64,000 bases of DNA from Nostocoides sp. Soil756 (GCF_001428065.1 NZ_LMSE01000002.1:382924-446923), one strand, 5' to 3'; numbered from the stretch's first letter, positions 24,967 through 33,845 are shown. Notes: generated by a model not told the origin, from the sequence alone. Numbers and translations are program-made.

Positions 24967-26628
24967 GTGGCCCTGCCCAAGCACGCCTCACCGTCCCCCT
25001 GGCGCGCCCCTGTCCGCGCCCTGGGGGCGCTGTCGGCCTCCGTCATCGCGCTGCCGCTGGCCGGGGGGGCCGCCGACGCGGCGACCATCCCGTTCCCCAA
25101 GCCGAGCCGGAGCCTGCCGAGCGCGCTGGACGTCGCCCCGCCCTACCAGAAGGGCGTCCTCTGCCTCACCGAGAGCCAGCCCGGCCCCATCGCCTTCGCG
25201 AAGCTGCTCAACGCCACCTACGGCTCGCACGTCTACGGCGTGCTGCGCAAGTGCGACCAGGAGCACGGCGAGGGTCGCGCGCTCGACTGGATGCTGGACG
25301 CCAGCAAGCCGGCCGACCTGGCCCTGGGCAACGCGCTGACCCGCTGGCTCGCGGCGTCCGACGCGCAGGGCCGCCCCGCCGCGATGGCGCGTCGCTTCGG
25401 CATCAACTACATGATCTGGAACCGGCAGATCTGGAAGGCGTGGGCGCCCGAGCGCGGCTGGACGGCGTACACCGGCTCCTCCCCGCACCGCGACCACATC
25501 CACCTCTCCTTCACCTGGGACGGCGCCTACGCGCGCACCTCGTGGTGGACCGGGGTGCCGGTCACCAGCTACCTGACCGGCCCGAAGGGCGGCAGCACGC
25601 AGGTGCCCACCACTCCGGCGTCGACCAAGCTCCAGGACTACGTCAACGTCACGCTGCGGCGCGGATCGAGCGGCAGCGCGGTCGCGGTGCTGCAGCGGGC
25701 CATCGGCGGCCTCGTGGTCGACGGCTCGTTCGGGCCGGCGACCGAGGCCCGGGTCCGGGCCTACCAGCAGTCCCAGCGGCTCACGGTCACCGGCGTCGTG
25801 GACAGCCGGGTGTGGAACGCCCTCATCGCGGGCACGGCCGCCCCGGCCCCTGCGCCTGCTCCTGCTCCGAGCGTCCCGACGACGCCCCCCGCGGGCTCGG
25901 CCTCCACGCCGGGTACGTCGCCGCTGGCTCGCTACGCCGGGGTGACGCTGCGGCTGTGGAGCCGCGGAGCGGCGGTCAGCGCGATGCAGCGCGCCGTGGG
26001 AGGGCTGGCCACCGACGGCTCCTTCGGGCCGCTCACCCTGGCCCGCGTCAAGGTCTGGCAGAAGAGCAAGGGCCTGCCCGTCGACGGCGTCATCGACGCC
26101 AAGGACTGGAAGGTGCTGGTCGCCGCCACCACCCCCGCCGCCTCCACGCCCCGGCCCACCGGCTCGACCGGCTCCGGCGTCGCGACGCCGAGCCTCGCCA
26201 CCGAGTTCACCGCCGCCAAGGCGAGCACGCTCAAGCGCGGCTCGAGCGGGGCGGTCGTCAAGGTCCTCCAGCGCGGGCTCGGCGGCCTCGCCGTCGACGG
26301 GGCGTTCGGCCCCGCCACCGAGGGCCGGGTCAAGGCCGTGCAGAAGGCGGCCCGGCTGCGCGTCACCGGTGTCGTCGACCGCCAGACCTGGGACGTCGTC
26401 GAACGCACCGCCCACCCGCTGCTGCCCTACTGGGGCGTCGTGCTCAAGCGCGGCTCCCACGGCTCGGCCGTGGTGGCCCTGCAGCGGGCGCTGCGGATCA
26501 CCGCCGACGGCTCGTTCGGCCCCGTCACCGAGGCGACGGTCAAGAGCGCGCAGCGGGCGGCGCGTCTGGCCCAGACCGGCGTGGTCGCCACCCTGACCTG
26601 GAAGGCCGTCGAGTCCCGGATGCGCTGA
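24967..26628 (+). CDS. Secreted wall protein: VldE-like domain plus four peptidoglycan-binding domains
   Basis: 553 residues from the GTG at 24967, which has GGAG six bases upstream; an ATG 12 bases earlier lacks spacing for that site. A signal peptide (ALGALSASVIALPLAGGAAD) leads to a domain at about 45-210 with HVYGVLRKCDQEHGEGRALD and SSPHRDHIHLSFTWDGAYA, whose His and Asp residues recall LAS-type D-Ala-D-Ala peptidases but which in actinobacteria belongs to the VldE-like ARB-07466 group of uncertain activity. Four peptidoglycan-binding domain 1 copies follow, each with GSxGxxVxxLQR and DGSFGPxTxxxV patterns, separated by Pro/Ala/Ser/Thr linkers. Likely a secreted wall-bound hydrolase or scaffold. 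Confidence 0.85.
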   Translation: MALPKHASPSPWRAPVRALGALSASVIALPLAGGAADAATIPFPKPSRSLPSALDVAPPYQKGVLCLTESQPGPIAFAKLLNATYGSHVYGVLRKCDQEHGEGRALDWMLDASKPADLALGNALTRWLAASDAQGRPAAMARRFGINYMIWNRQIWKAWAPERGWTAYTGSSPHRDHIHLSFTWDGAYARTSWWTGVPVTSYLTGPKGGSTQVPTTPASTKLQDYVNVTLRRGSSGSAVAVLQRAIGGLVVDGSFGPATEARVRAYQQSQRLTVTGVVDSRVWNALIAGTAAPAPAPAPAPSVPTTPPAGSASTPGTSPLARYAGVTLRLWSRGAAVSAMQRAVGGLATDGSFGPLTLARVKVWQKSKGLPVDGVIDAKDWKVLVAATTPAASTPRPTGSTGSGVATPSLATEFTAAKASTLKRGSSGAVVKVLQRGLGGLAVDGAFGPATEGRVKAVQKAARLRVTGVVDRQTWDVVERTAHPLLPYWGVVLKRGSHGSAVVALQRALRITADGSFGPVTEATVKSAQRAARLAQTGVVATLTWKAVESRMR

Positions 26629-26644
26629 GCCGGCGCGGTCGGGC

Positions 26645-27370
26645 TCAGGCCTCGCGGGTGACGCCCTCGCTGGTGAGCCGGGCGGCCAGCACGTCGTCAT
26701 CGGGTGCCCCGCGGGTGAGGACCAGCGACCCGTCACCCGCCCACACCTTCAGCGCCGTACGCAGCAGCGTGCCCGCCTCGCCCGTCGCCACGTGCACCCG
26801 GCCGCCGGTGCCCGCCGGGGGGACGAGGCTCTCGAAGGTCGTCGACCCCGCCGATGACCGCAGCGCCTCGGCGTCGTCGTCGGGCCGGTCGTAGGGCTCG
26901 AAGACGTCGCCGTGCGTGGCCAGCTCACGCGCTTCGTCGACAGCGCCGGGGGGCACCGACACCCCGGCCGTCCGGGCCAGGGCGGCCAGGGTCACGACGA
27001 CGACGCGGTCGGCGTCGGACCCCGCCGCCGCGTCGGGGCTGTCGGTCACCAGTACGTCCGGCGCGCCGTGGGCCTCCGCGCCCGGCAGCTCGACGCAGGC
27101 ACCCACCGACCACGCCGCGAACGCCCAGTACAGGGTGCGCCAGTGCGGCGGCAGGTCGAGGCGCACCGTGCTGCCCGGCCCGGCGTCGAGCTCGTCCTGC
27201 AGGAGGTTGGCGGCCTTGGCGACCCAGTTGGCGAGCACCCGGGCCGAGAGCTCGATGCGCTCGCCGCGCGTCGGGCCGTCGGTGTCGTCGTAGACGGTGA
27301 CACGTGGGCGCCCGGGGTCGGTCGTGACGAGGCGGGCGAGCAGGGCGGCGGGTGGGGTCGTGGTGGGCAT
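26645..27370 (-). CDS. TIGR03089 family protein (AMP-ligase-like N-terminal fragment)
   Basis: 241 residues, matching the actinobacterial TIGR03089 group, which resembles the start of AMP-binding acyl-CoA synthetases but lacks the ATP-binding and catalytic parts. Visible blocks are PRVTVYDDTDGPTRGERIEL, LSARVLANWVAKAANLLQDE, VRLDLPPHWRTLYWAFAAWS and ALKVWAGDGSLVLTRG. The ATG at 27370 is chosen because the residues before it (LPCEA) are not conserved in type. It is divergent from the membrane protein gene at 27416, with 45 bases between. In other actinobacteria members lie near LCP and polysaccharide genes, as here. Function unknown. Confidence 0.75.
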   Translation of the reverse strand: MPTTTPPAALLARLVTTDPGRPRVTVYDDTDGPTRGERIELSARVLANWVAKAANLLQDELDAGPGSTVRLDLPPHWRTLYWAFAAWSVGACVELPGAEAHGAPDVLVTDSPDAAAGSDADRVVVVTLAALARTAGVSVPPGAVDEARELATHGDVFEPYDRPDDDAEALRSSAGSTTFESLVPPAGTGGRVHVATGEAGTLLRTALKVWAGDGSLVLTRGAPDDDVLAARLTSEGVTREA

Positions 27371-27401
27371 CGCCTCGCACGGTAGCAACGGAGGCCGCGG
27401 C

Positions 27402-27407
27402 TAGGCT
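27402..27407 (+). promoter_or_regulatory. -10 element of a leaderless promoter
   Basis: TAGGCT ends eight bases before the ATG at 27416, so the transcript should begin at or next to the start codon. Confidence 0.5.
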
Positions 27408-27415
27408 CGGGTGCC

Positions 27416-29518
27416 ATGAGCCGACACCCCGCGAGCCTCGACGCGCCGGGGGCGGCTCTCACCGCCGTGGGGCTGGGAACCGGCCTGTGGACGGTGCTGG
27501 TGACGGCCGCCGGCGGGGTCCTCGCGGCGCTGGGCTGGTGGACCCCGTGGGTCGGCTGGTCGGTGGCCGTGCTGGCGGCCGCCGCCTCGACCTGGGCCGT
27601 GCGCGGCCTGCCGGGGGTGCGCAGCACGCGCGGGGCCGCGACAGCGATGCTCGCCCTCTGCGTCGGCTTCGCGGTGTACGCCGGGGCGACCCACTCCGAG
27701 CACGTCCTGCCGCGCCGCGACGCCGCGAGCAACCTGCAGGCCGCCATCAGCCTGGCGACCACGCACGAGCGCGTCGTGCCGTTCGACGTCTCGGTGATCG
27801 GGGGCGCCGGTCCGCTCGAGCGGGGCGACGTGACCCTGGCCAGCGCCGCGTTCTACCAGGTGGGCACCCCCCAGGACCCGGCTGTGCAGCCGCAGTTCGT
27901 GATGGGGCCCGCCGTCGTCTACGGCTACGGCGTGTGGGCCGGCGGGCCGGGGTTCGCCATGCTGCTGCCGGCGGTGGTCATGGCGATCGCGCTGCTGCTC
28001 GTCGGGCTCCTGGCGACGGCGGTGATCGGCCCGTGGTGGGGCGTGGCGGCCTCCGGCCTGACCGGCCTGCTCTTCCCGGTGCTCAACGTGGCACGAGGCA
28101 CCTACTCCGAGCCGCTCGCGATGGTCGCGTTGGCCGGGGGGCTGCTGGCGGTGACCCTCGTGGTCGCCGGCCAGGACGACGCCCGCACCCGTCGGCTGGC
28201 GCTGCTGGCCGGCGTGCTCGTGGGCGGCGCGGGGCTGGCCCGGGTCGACTCCCCGCGCGAGTCGATGCTGCTGCTGCCGGTCCTCGCGGTGGCGGCCGGC
28301 CTGGGGCAGCGTTGGGTGCGCCCGCTGCTGGTCGGGCTCGGGGCCTCGACGCTGGTCGCGGGGGCGCTCGCGGCCGGGCTGTCGTACCGCTACCTGGGCG
28401 ACATCCACGCCAGCCTGGTCCCGCTGCTGGCGCTCATCGTGCTCGTCGGCGCCGCCTCGTGGGGGCTGCTGCGGCTGTGGCGCGCGGGGCGACGGCTGCC
28501 CCGGGCCGTGGTGGCACGCGCCCCGTCGGTGCTGGCGGGCCTGGTCGTGCTGACCGGGCTCGGGCTGTGGAGCCGGCCCTGGTGGATGACGGTGCGCCAG
28601 GACCCGAACGACCCCGGTGCCCGGTACGTCGCCGGGATGCAGCGGCGCCAGGGGCTGCCCGTCGACGGGGGGCGCACCTATGCCGAGCACACCGTCGACT
28701 GGCTGTCCTGGTACCTCGGCTGGGTCGGGCTGGTCGTGGCGCTGGTGGTGCTGGCGTTCGCCGTCCGGCACGTGCTGCGTCGCCTGGCGGCGGGCGAGCT
28801 CGTCGCGTGGGCGCCGGCGCTCGTGGTGGCCGCCGGCTCGACGCTGCTCACGCTGGTGCGCCCCGGCATCACGCCCGACCACCCGTGGGCCGACCGGCGG
28901 CTGCTCATCGCGCTGCCGTTCCTGGTCGTCCTGGTCTGTGCCGGCGGCGACTGGGCGGCGCGCCGGCTGCAGGCCCGGCTCGGGGCTGGGGTCGAGGCGG
29001 CCGGGGACGCGCGTTCTGCTGGTCGGCGCCGCTGGGCCCAGCCGCTGGTGGCGGCCCTGACGGTGCTGGCCGTGGGGGTGCCGGCGGTACTGGCCACGTG
29101 GCCGTTCCGCGGCGTCGGGGTCGAACGGGGGTCGCTGGCCGCGGTCCGCACGGTGTGCGCTGCGCTGCGCCCCGGTGACGTCGTGGTCGGCATCGACGGG
29201 CGAGCGTCGTCGGAATGGCCGCAGACGGTGCGGGGGATGTGCGGGGTGCCCTACGTGGTCGCCACGACCCCGGTGCGCCAGGACCCGGCGCGCCTGGAGG
29301 CCGTGGTGCGCGAGCTGGCGCGCGGGGCGGCGGCGTCGGGGCACCGCCTGATGGTGCTCTCGGCCGACGGCCCGGACGCGGTCGCGTCGCTGGGGCTGAC
29401 CCCGCGCGAGCTCGTCGACATCCGCTTCCCCGAGGAGGAACACGCCCTCGACCGGCCGCCCCGGCGCTTCGACCTCGGGCGCATCCAGGTGTACGTCGCG
29501 CCGGTGCCGGCGCGCTGA
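27416..29518 (+). CDS. Large polytopic membrane protein, glycosyltransferase C-like
   Basis: 700 residues with roughly 12 hydrophobic segments, followed by a soluble C-terminal region of about 150 residues. Residues 84-160 lie outside the membrane between the third and fourth segments and contain SHEHVLPRRD-like SEHVLPRRDAASNLQAAISL and FVMGPAVVYGYGVWAGGPGF, in the position where GT-C enzymes have their first external loop with catalytic acid residues. LARVDSPRESMLLLPVLAVA is a further conserved-looking block. No specific family is recognised. It could be a polyprenyl-phosphate sugar dependent transferase or a membrane protein of unknown role. Confidence 0.68.
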   Translation: MSRHPASLDAPGAALTAVGLGTGLWTVLVTAAGGVLAALGWWTPWVGWSVAVLAAAASTWAVRGLPGVRSTRGAATAMLALCVGFAVYAGATHSEHVLPRRDAASNLQAAISLATTHERVVPFDVSVIGGAGPLERGDVTLASAAFYQVGTPQDPAVQPQFVMGPAVVYGYGVWAGGPGFAMLLPAVVMAIALLLVGLLATAVIGPWWGVAASGLTGLLFPVLNVARGTYSEPLAMVALAGGLLAVTLVVAGQDDARTRRLALLAGVLVGGAGLARVDSPRESMLLLPVLAVAAGLGQRWVRPLLVGLGASTLVAGALAAGLSYRYLGDIHASLVPLLALIVLVGAASWGLLRLWRAGRRLPRAVVARAPSVLAGLVVLTGLGLWSRPWWMTVRQDPNDPGARYVAGMQRRQGLPVDGGRTYAEHTVDWLSWYLGWVGLVVALVVLAFAVRHVLRRLAAGELVAWAPALVVAAGSTLLTLVRPGITPDHPWADRRLLIALPFLVVLVCAGGDWAARRLQARLGAGVEAAGDARSAGRRRWAQPLVAALTVLAVGVPAVLATWPFRGVGVERGSLAAVRTVCAALRPGDVVVGIDGRASSEWPQTVRGMCGVPYVVATTPVRQDPARLEAVVRELARGAAASGHRLMVLSADGPDAVASLGLTPRELVDIRFPEEEHALDRPPRRFDLGRIQVYVAPVPAR

Positions 29519-29524
29519 CCGCGG

Positions 29525-30322
29525 TCAGCCCCGGCGGAAGGCCTCCTGGGCCCGGCGCTGCACGGCGCCGCTGGTGTGGGCGTCGACCGCCACGACCAGG
29601 CCCGGGCGGGTCGACTGCGGGCCGTACGGCGAGCCGTCGGGGTGCACGACGGCGCCGCCGGCCTCGGTGACCAGGAGCGTGCCGGGCGCGTGGTCCCAGG
29701 GGTTGGAGCGCGAGTAGACGATGTAGTCGGTGGCGCCCTCGATGAGCTTGGGGTAGTCGACGCCGCAGCAGACCCACGACAGGCGCATCGGGGGCAGGCC
29801 TTCGAGGGCGTGCCCGCGCAGCGCCCACATCGACGTGACGCCCTGCGGGTCACGGTCGTCGGGGACGGGCGTGCAGGTCATCCGCTCGCCGTCGCGGTAG
29901 GTGCCCGCGCCCTGCTCGGCGGTCCAGGTGACGCCGTGCTCGGGCTGGTGGATCCAGGCGCGCACGGTCCGGCCGCCGACGACCTCGGCCACCATCACGG
30001 CGTGGTCCGGCGAGCCGTGGACGAAGTTCTTGGTGCCGTCCACGGGGTCGACGGTGAAGGCGTGCTCGGCCGTGAGGTAGCGGTCCATGAGGCCGTGGTC
30101 GGCGGCGTACGCCTCCTCGCCGAGGATCGCGGCGGCGGGGTACGCCGCGCGCAGGGCGGCCGCGATGAGCACCTCGGCCTCGCGGTCGGCCACGGTCACG
30201 AGGTCGCCGGGGTTCTTCTCCATGACCTCGCCCTCGCCGAGGGAGCGGAAGCGGGGCGTGATGACCTCGGCGGCGACCTCGCGCAGGAGGTCGGCGACGG
30301 CGTCGGTCGAGAGGCCGGACAT
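29525..30322 (-). CDS. Inositol monophosphatase family protein
   Basis: 265 residues. It has the metal-binding motifs of the family in order: LGEEAYAA (Glu-Glu), FTVDPVDGTKNFVHG (the DPxDGT motif) and SNPWDHAPGTLLVTEAGGAV (WDxAPG). It is a lithium-sensitive type Mg-dependent phosphatase acting on myo-inositol phosphate, histidinol phosphate or a related ester. The ATG at 30322 gives the normal family length; the upstream open frame runs into a palindrome cluster and is rejected. It converges on the membrane protein gene, with six bases between stops. Confidence 0.88.
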   Translation of the reverse strand: MSGLSTDAVADLLREVAAEVITPRFRSLGEGEVMEKNPGDLVTVADREAEVLIAAALRAAYPAAAILGEEAYAADHGLMDRYLTAEHAFTVDPVDGTKNFVHGSPDHAVMVAEVVGGRTVRAWIHQPEHGVTWTAEQGAGTYRDGERMTCTPVPDDRDPQGVTSMWALRGHALEGLPPMRLSWVCCGVDYPKLIEGATDYIVYSRSNPWDHAPGTLLVTEAGGAVVHPDGSPYGPQSTRPGLVVAVDAHTSGAVQRRAQEAFRRG

Positions 30323-30372
30323 GGGGGCCACGGTTCCACACGGGGCGGCGTCGGCCAAAACGACCCCGCTCC

Positions 30373-30448
30373 ACATTTCGGGGTGACCCCGAAATGTCAG
30401 CGAGACCCCGGTTCGGAAGCGGGGTCTCGCGGACGAACCGGGGTCTCG
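30373..30448. repeat. Cluster of intergenic palindromes with competing pairings
   Basis: A perfect hairpin with 11-base arms (ACATTTCGGGG, loop TGA, 30373-30397) is followed by three copies of a CGAGACCCCG motif. The first (30401-30410) can pair with an inverted copy at 30420-30429 with 10-base arms, or, extended to 15 bases (30401-30415), with the inverted copy at 30434-30448. The two pairings exclude each other. The cluster lies between the phosphatase and PadR genes, which are divergent, so it is not a simple terminator. Confidence 0.75.
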
Positions 30449-30488
30449 AGCCTGGACATCAACGTCGACTGCCGTTGTACGTAGACAG

Positions 30489-30503
30489 GCCACCTAGGTA
30501 GTG
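30489..30503. promoter_or_regulatory. Possible PadR operator
   Basis: CCACCTAGGTAGTGG contains the palindrome ACCTAGGT and an outer CCAC/GTGG pair. It lies 14 bases before the PadR-type regulator gene, the usual place for self-repression. The site is a proposal based on symmetry and position. Confidence 0.4.
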
Positions 30504-30516
30504 GCACGATATAGAG

Positions 30517-30870
30517 ATGACGACGGAGGAGTGGCCCACTGAGTGGCTGCGGGCGGTGCTCGGTCTGGCGGTCCTCGGGGTGCTCGACGGCGCGCCCGCC
30601 CACGGCTACGCGGTCGCGCAGCGGCTGGCCGAGCGGGGCCTGGGCGAGGTGCGCGGGGGGACGCTCTACCCGCTGCTCGGCCGGCTGCAGGACGCCGGCT
30701 GGGTCGAGGGCGAGTGGGAGCCCGGCACCGCCGGCCCCGGCCGCAAGGTCTTCCGCGTCACGCCCGCCGGCCACCTCCACCTCGCCGAGCAGGGCGAGCG
30801 GTGGGCCGCCTTCGGCCGCACCACCGGTCCCGTGCTGTCCCCATCCACTGCCTCCGAGAGGACCCCCTGA
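30517..30870 (+). CDS. PadR family transcriptional regulator
   Basis: 117 residues. The winged-helix part reads [60 protein letters not shown] and GRKVFRVTPAGHLHLAEQGE, a typical PadR domain. The C-terminal helix is short, as in subfamily 2 members. The next gene's ATG overlaps its stop (TGATG), and that gene encodes a HAAS-domain membrane protein, a standard partnership in which the membrane protein and regulator are co-expressed. The inducer is unknown. Confidence 0.9.
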   Translation: MTTEEWPTEWLRAVLGLAVLGVLDGAPAHGYAVAQRLAERGLGEVRGGTLYPLLGRLQDAGWVEGEWEPGTAGPGRKVFRVTPAGHLHLAEQGERWAAFGRTTGPVLSPSTASERTP

Positions 30871-31607
30871 TGAGCGAGAACCCGTCCACGCGCCACCCGC
30901 GCGAGCTCGCCGCCGCGGCGGACCCGGCCTGGGTCGACGCCTTCGTCGTCGAGCTGCGCCTGCTCGGTGTCCCGGGCGACGAGATCGGCGACCACCTCGT
31001 CGTCCTCGACACGCACCTGCGGGAGTCGGGGGAGTCGGTCGAGGAGGCGTTCGGGGACCCTCGTGAGTACGCCGGCTCGCTCGCGCCGAGCGGCGGAACG
31101 GCCGCTCCGGTCGACCGCTCGACGGTCGTGCTGGCCGTGCTCGCGCTCGTCGGCGTCGTACTGGTGCCGGCGGCGCTCGGGGCGCTGCTCGACGGCACCC
31201 GGGTCACGGTGACGCTCGGCGGGGTGCTCGTCGCGGTGCTGCTCGGCACGGCGGTGGCGGCCCTCGTCGCGCCGGGTGCGCCGCTGCTCGCGCTGCTCGT
31301 CCGCCGGCGGTGGATGGCGTTCTTGGTCACGCCGGTGCTCGTCGCCGTCGGGGCCGCGCTCGTGCTCCTGCTCCCGCAGGTCCTCGTGCGGGTGCCGGCG
31401 CCCGTCGTCGGGGTGGCCGGCCTGGTCGCGGTGCTCGCCGGGTCGGTGCTGCTCGGACGCGCGCCCGCCGACCTCGTCACCGCGCCCGGCGAGCGGGCGC
31501 CCGGCGCCGAGCCGGACGGCGTCGGGCGACTGCTCGGGGTGAGCGTGCTTCCGGTGTGCGCGCTCGTCGCGTGCGTACCCGTGCTGATGATGCGCCTCCT
31601 CGGATGA
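30870..31607 (+). CDS. HAAS (PadR-associated) domain membrane protein
   Basis: 245 residues. The first 75 form the alpha-helical HAAS-type domain (WVDAFVVELRLLGVPGDEIG, DHLVVLDTHLRESGESVEEA, FGDPREYAGSL). Six hydrophobic segments follow, such as VLAVLALVGVVLVPAALGAL and WMAFLVTPVLVAVGAALVLL. Such proteins accompany PadR regulators and probably sense or modulate the envelope. Coupled to the regulator by overlapping stop and start. Confidence 0.82.
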   Translation: MSENPSTRHPRELAAAADPAWVDAFVVELRLLGVPGDEIGDHLVVLDTHLRESGESVEEAFGDPREYAGSLAPSGGTAAPVDRSTVVLAVLALVGVVLVPAALGALLDGTRVTVTLGGVLVAVLLGTAVAALVAPGAPLLALLVRRRWMAFLVTPVLVAVGAALVLLLPQVLVRVPAPVVGVAGLVAVLAGSVLLGRAPADLVTAPGERAPGAEPDGVGRLLGVSVLPVCALVACVPVLMMRLLG

Positions 31608-31655
31608 GCGCCGGCGTCCTCGCAGGTCACCCGCGTGAAGTGCGCCCCGCGTGGG

Positions 31656-31661
31656 TAGGGT
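31656..31661 (+). promoter_or_regulatory. -10 element of a leaderless promoter
   Basis: TAGGGT ends six bases before the ATG of the topoisomerase gene, so transcription should start at the start codon. Confidence 0.45.
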
Positions 31662-31667
31662 CGCGCC

Positions 31668-32672
31668 ATGGCGAGGTTGCGGCGGGTGTCCCCGCGGTCG
31701 GCGGGGTGGACGCGCAGGCGGGCGGGCAAGGGCTTCTCGTACCGCGACGCCGCCGGCGACCCCCTGCCGAAGGAGTCCGTCGAGCGCATCCGGTCACTCG
31801 CCATCCCGCCGGCGTGGCAGGACGTGTGGATCTGCCCGCGCGAGAACGGCCACATCCAGGCGGTCGGGACCGACGCCGCGGGCCGGCGCCAGTACCTCTA
31901 CCACCCCGACTGGCGCACCGCCCGGGACGAGCTGAAGTTCGACCGCGTCAAGGCGGCGGGCACCCGGCTGGCCAAGGCGCGGGAGTCGATCATCGGCGAC
32001 CTCGCGGCCGAGGGGATGCCCCTGGCGCGAGCGGCCGCCACGGCCACGCGGCTGCTCGACCTCGGCTACTTCCGGATCGGGTCGGACGCCTACACCGACG
32101 CGAACGGCTCGTTCGGGCTCACGACCCTCGAGCGCCGGCACGTCCGCCGACGCGGCGCGGACCTCGTGTTCAGCTTCGTCGGGAAGTCGGGGATCGAGCA
32201 CTCGATCACGGTCAGCGACCCCCACGTCATCGAGTCCCTCAACTACATGCGACGGCGCCGGGGCGGGTCCAACCGCCTGCTCGCGTACCGCGGCGAGGCG
32301 AAGTGGGCCGACCTGCAGGCGTCGGCGGTCAACGAGTACATCTCGACCATGGTCGCCGAGGACCTGACGGCCAAGGACTTCCGCACGTGGCACGCCACGG
32401 TGCTCGCGGCCGTCGCGCTGGCTGAGACCCCGGAGCGGGGCGACACGGCCGCCTCCCGCCGGCGCGCCGTCAAGGCCGCCGTCGAGGAGGTGTCGGCCTA
32501 CCTCGGCAACACCCCGACGATCGCGCGGAAGTCCTACATCGACCCGCGCGTCATCGACCAGTACGACGAGGGGGTGACCATCGCGGCCACGCTGCGGCGC
32601 TCCTACCCCGACGACACCAAGCGGCAGGCCGCCATCGAGAAAGCCGTGGCCCGACTCATCGACGGCGCCTGA
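31668..32672 (+). CDS. DNA topoisomerase IB (poxvirus-like)
   Basis: 334 residues. Type IB enzymes relax DNA through a 3'-phosphotyrosyl link. The N-terminal domain reads GKGFSYRDAAGDPLPKESVE, IPPAWQDVWICPRENGHIQA and VGTDAAGRRQYLYHPDW, all family hallmarks. The catalytic domain has the arginine in RLLDLGYFRIGSD, the lysine loop FSFVGKSGIEHSI, the second Arg/His in DFRTWHATVLAAVALAE, and the active-site tyrosine in ARKSYIDPRVI near residue 291. All catalytic positions are present, so it should be active. It stands alone between a membrane-protein operon and a glycosyltransferase operon. Confidence 0.93.
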   Translation: MARLRRVSPRSAGWTRRRAGKGFSYRDAAGDPLPKESVERIRSLAIPPAWQDVWICPRENGHIQAVGTDAAGRRQYLYHPDWRTARDELKFDRVKAAGTRLAKARESIIGDLAAEGMPLARAAATATRLLDLGYFRIGSDAYTDANGSFGLTTLERRHVRRRGADLVFSFVGKSGIEHSITVSDPHVIESLNYMRRRRGGSNRLLAYRGEAKWADLQASAVNEYISTMVAEDLTAKDFRTWHATVLAAVALAETPERGDTAASRRRAVKAAVEEVSAYLGNTPTIARKSYIDPRVIDQYDEGVTIAATLRRSYPDDTKRQAAIEKAVARLIDGA

Positions 32673-32680
32673 CGCCGCGC

Positions 32681-32700
32681 CCCGGGCGGCGCCCCGGGGG
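32681..32700 (+). terminator. GC-rich hairpin after the topoisomerase gene
   Basis: CCCCGGG (32681-32687) pairs with CCCGGGG (32694-32700) around a six-base loop, nine bases after the stop codon. There is no T-run. Confidence 0.45.
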
Positions 32701-32775
32701 CGGTGTCGGTCGACGGATGCCGTGGGCGGCCGGCCGGGGCGGTGTCGGTCGAGCGGTCGCGGGGGCGGGCGCCGG

Positions 32776-32781
32776 TAGGCT
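32776..32781 (+). promoter_or_regulatory. -10 element of a leaderless promoter
   Basis: TAGGCT ends eight bases before the ATG at 32790. It probably drives the second glycosylation operon. Confidence 0.5.
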
Positions 32782-32789
32782 CGCGGGCG

Positions 32790-33845
32790 ATGAACGAGCA
32801 CCCTGACCAGACGGCGTCCCCAGTCCCCGCGACCGCGCCGATCGACCCGCGCACCGGCGAGATGGCCGGCCGGGGCCACGACCCGGCCGGGCGCTCCGGC
32901 GCGGCCCCGGCGCGCACCGGCTACGTCATCGAGGACGGCCCCGGCGGCGCCGGCCCCGCGCCCTACGTCACGGTGGTGCTGCCCTGCTACAACGAGGGCG
33001 CCCACGTCCTGAAGGAGATCGACCGGATCAGCCGGGTGCTCGACGAGTCCGAGCTCACCTACGAGATCCTCTGCATCGACGACGCCAGCACCGACGACAC
33101 CCTCGAGGTGCTGCGGGCGGCCCAGGCGCACTACCCCGCCATCCGCGTCCTGCCCTTCCGGCGCAACGGCGGCTCCGGCACGGCCCGGCGCATTGGCACC
33201 CAGCAGTCCCGCGGCGAGATCGTGGTCTGGACCGACGCCGACATGACCTACGAGAACGAGCGCATCCCCGAGCTGGTGCGCATCCTGCGCGACGACCCCA
33301 CCTACGACCAGGTCGTCGGCGCCCGGACCACCGAGGAGGGCACCCACAAGTGGGCGCGCGTCCCGGCGAAGTGGCTCATCCGCAAGATCGCCGAGTGGCT
33401 CACCAAGACCCGCATCCCCGACCTGAACTCGGGCCTGCGCGCGTTCCGGCGCGAGGTGTCGCTGCCCTACCTGCGCCTGCTCCCCGCGGGCTTCTCCTGC
33501 GTCACCACCATCACCATCGCGTTCCTGAGCAACCAGCACGACATCAAGTACGTCGAGACCTCGTACGCCAAGCGCGCCGGCGTCAGCAAGTTCCACTTCG
33601 TCGGCGACGCCTACCGCTACATCCTCCAGGTCCTGCGGATGGTCATGTACTTCGACCCGCTCAAGGTCCTGATGCCGCCGGCGCTGTGGATGATCGCGCT
33701 CGGCGTCGTCAAGGCGGTCGTCGACATGGTGCGCCATCCCTTCTACTTCCCGGCCAGCACGGTGCTGCTCGTCGTCGCGGGGATGATGATCGCCTCGCTC
33801 GCGCTGCTCTCGGACCTCGTCGTCCGGTCCCGCGACGGTGTCTGA
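32790..33845 (+). CDS. Glycosyltransferase family 2, polyprenyl-phosphate type
   Basis: 351 residues. After a proline-rich N-terminus of about 55 residues the GT2 core starts YVTVVLPCYNEGAHVLKEID. LCIDDASTDDTLEVL and FRRNGGSGTARRIGTQQSRG follow, then the metal site in VVWTDADMTYENERI and LNSGLRAFRREV. Two hydrophobic segments at the end (residues about 285-345) resemble GtrB/DPM1-type enzymes that load a sugar onto undecaprenyl phosphate. It is the first gene of an operon: the next gene begins eight bases before its stop. Confidence 0.86.
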   Translation: MNEHPDQTASPVPATAPIDPRTGEMAGRGHDPAGRSGAAPARTGYVIEDGPGGAGPAPYVTVVLPCYNEGAHVLKEIDRISRVLDESELTYEILCIDDASTDDTLEVLRAAQAHYPAIRVLPFRRNGGSGTARRIGTQQSRGEIVVWTDADMTYENERIPELVRILRDDPTYDQVVGARTTEEGTHKWARVPAKWLIRKIAEWLTKTRIPDLNSGLRAFRREVSLPYLRLLPAGFSCVTTITIAFLSNQHDIKYVETSYAKRAGVSKFHFVGDAYRYILQVLRMVMYFDPLKVLMPPALWMIALGVVKAVVDMVRHPFYFPASTVLLVVAGMMIASLALLSDLVVRSRDGV

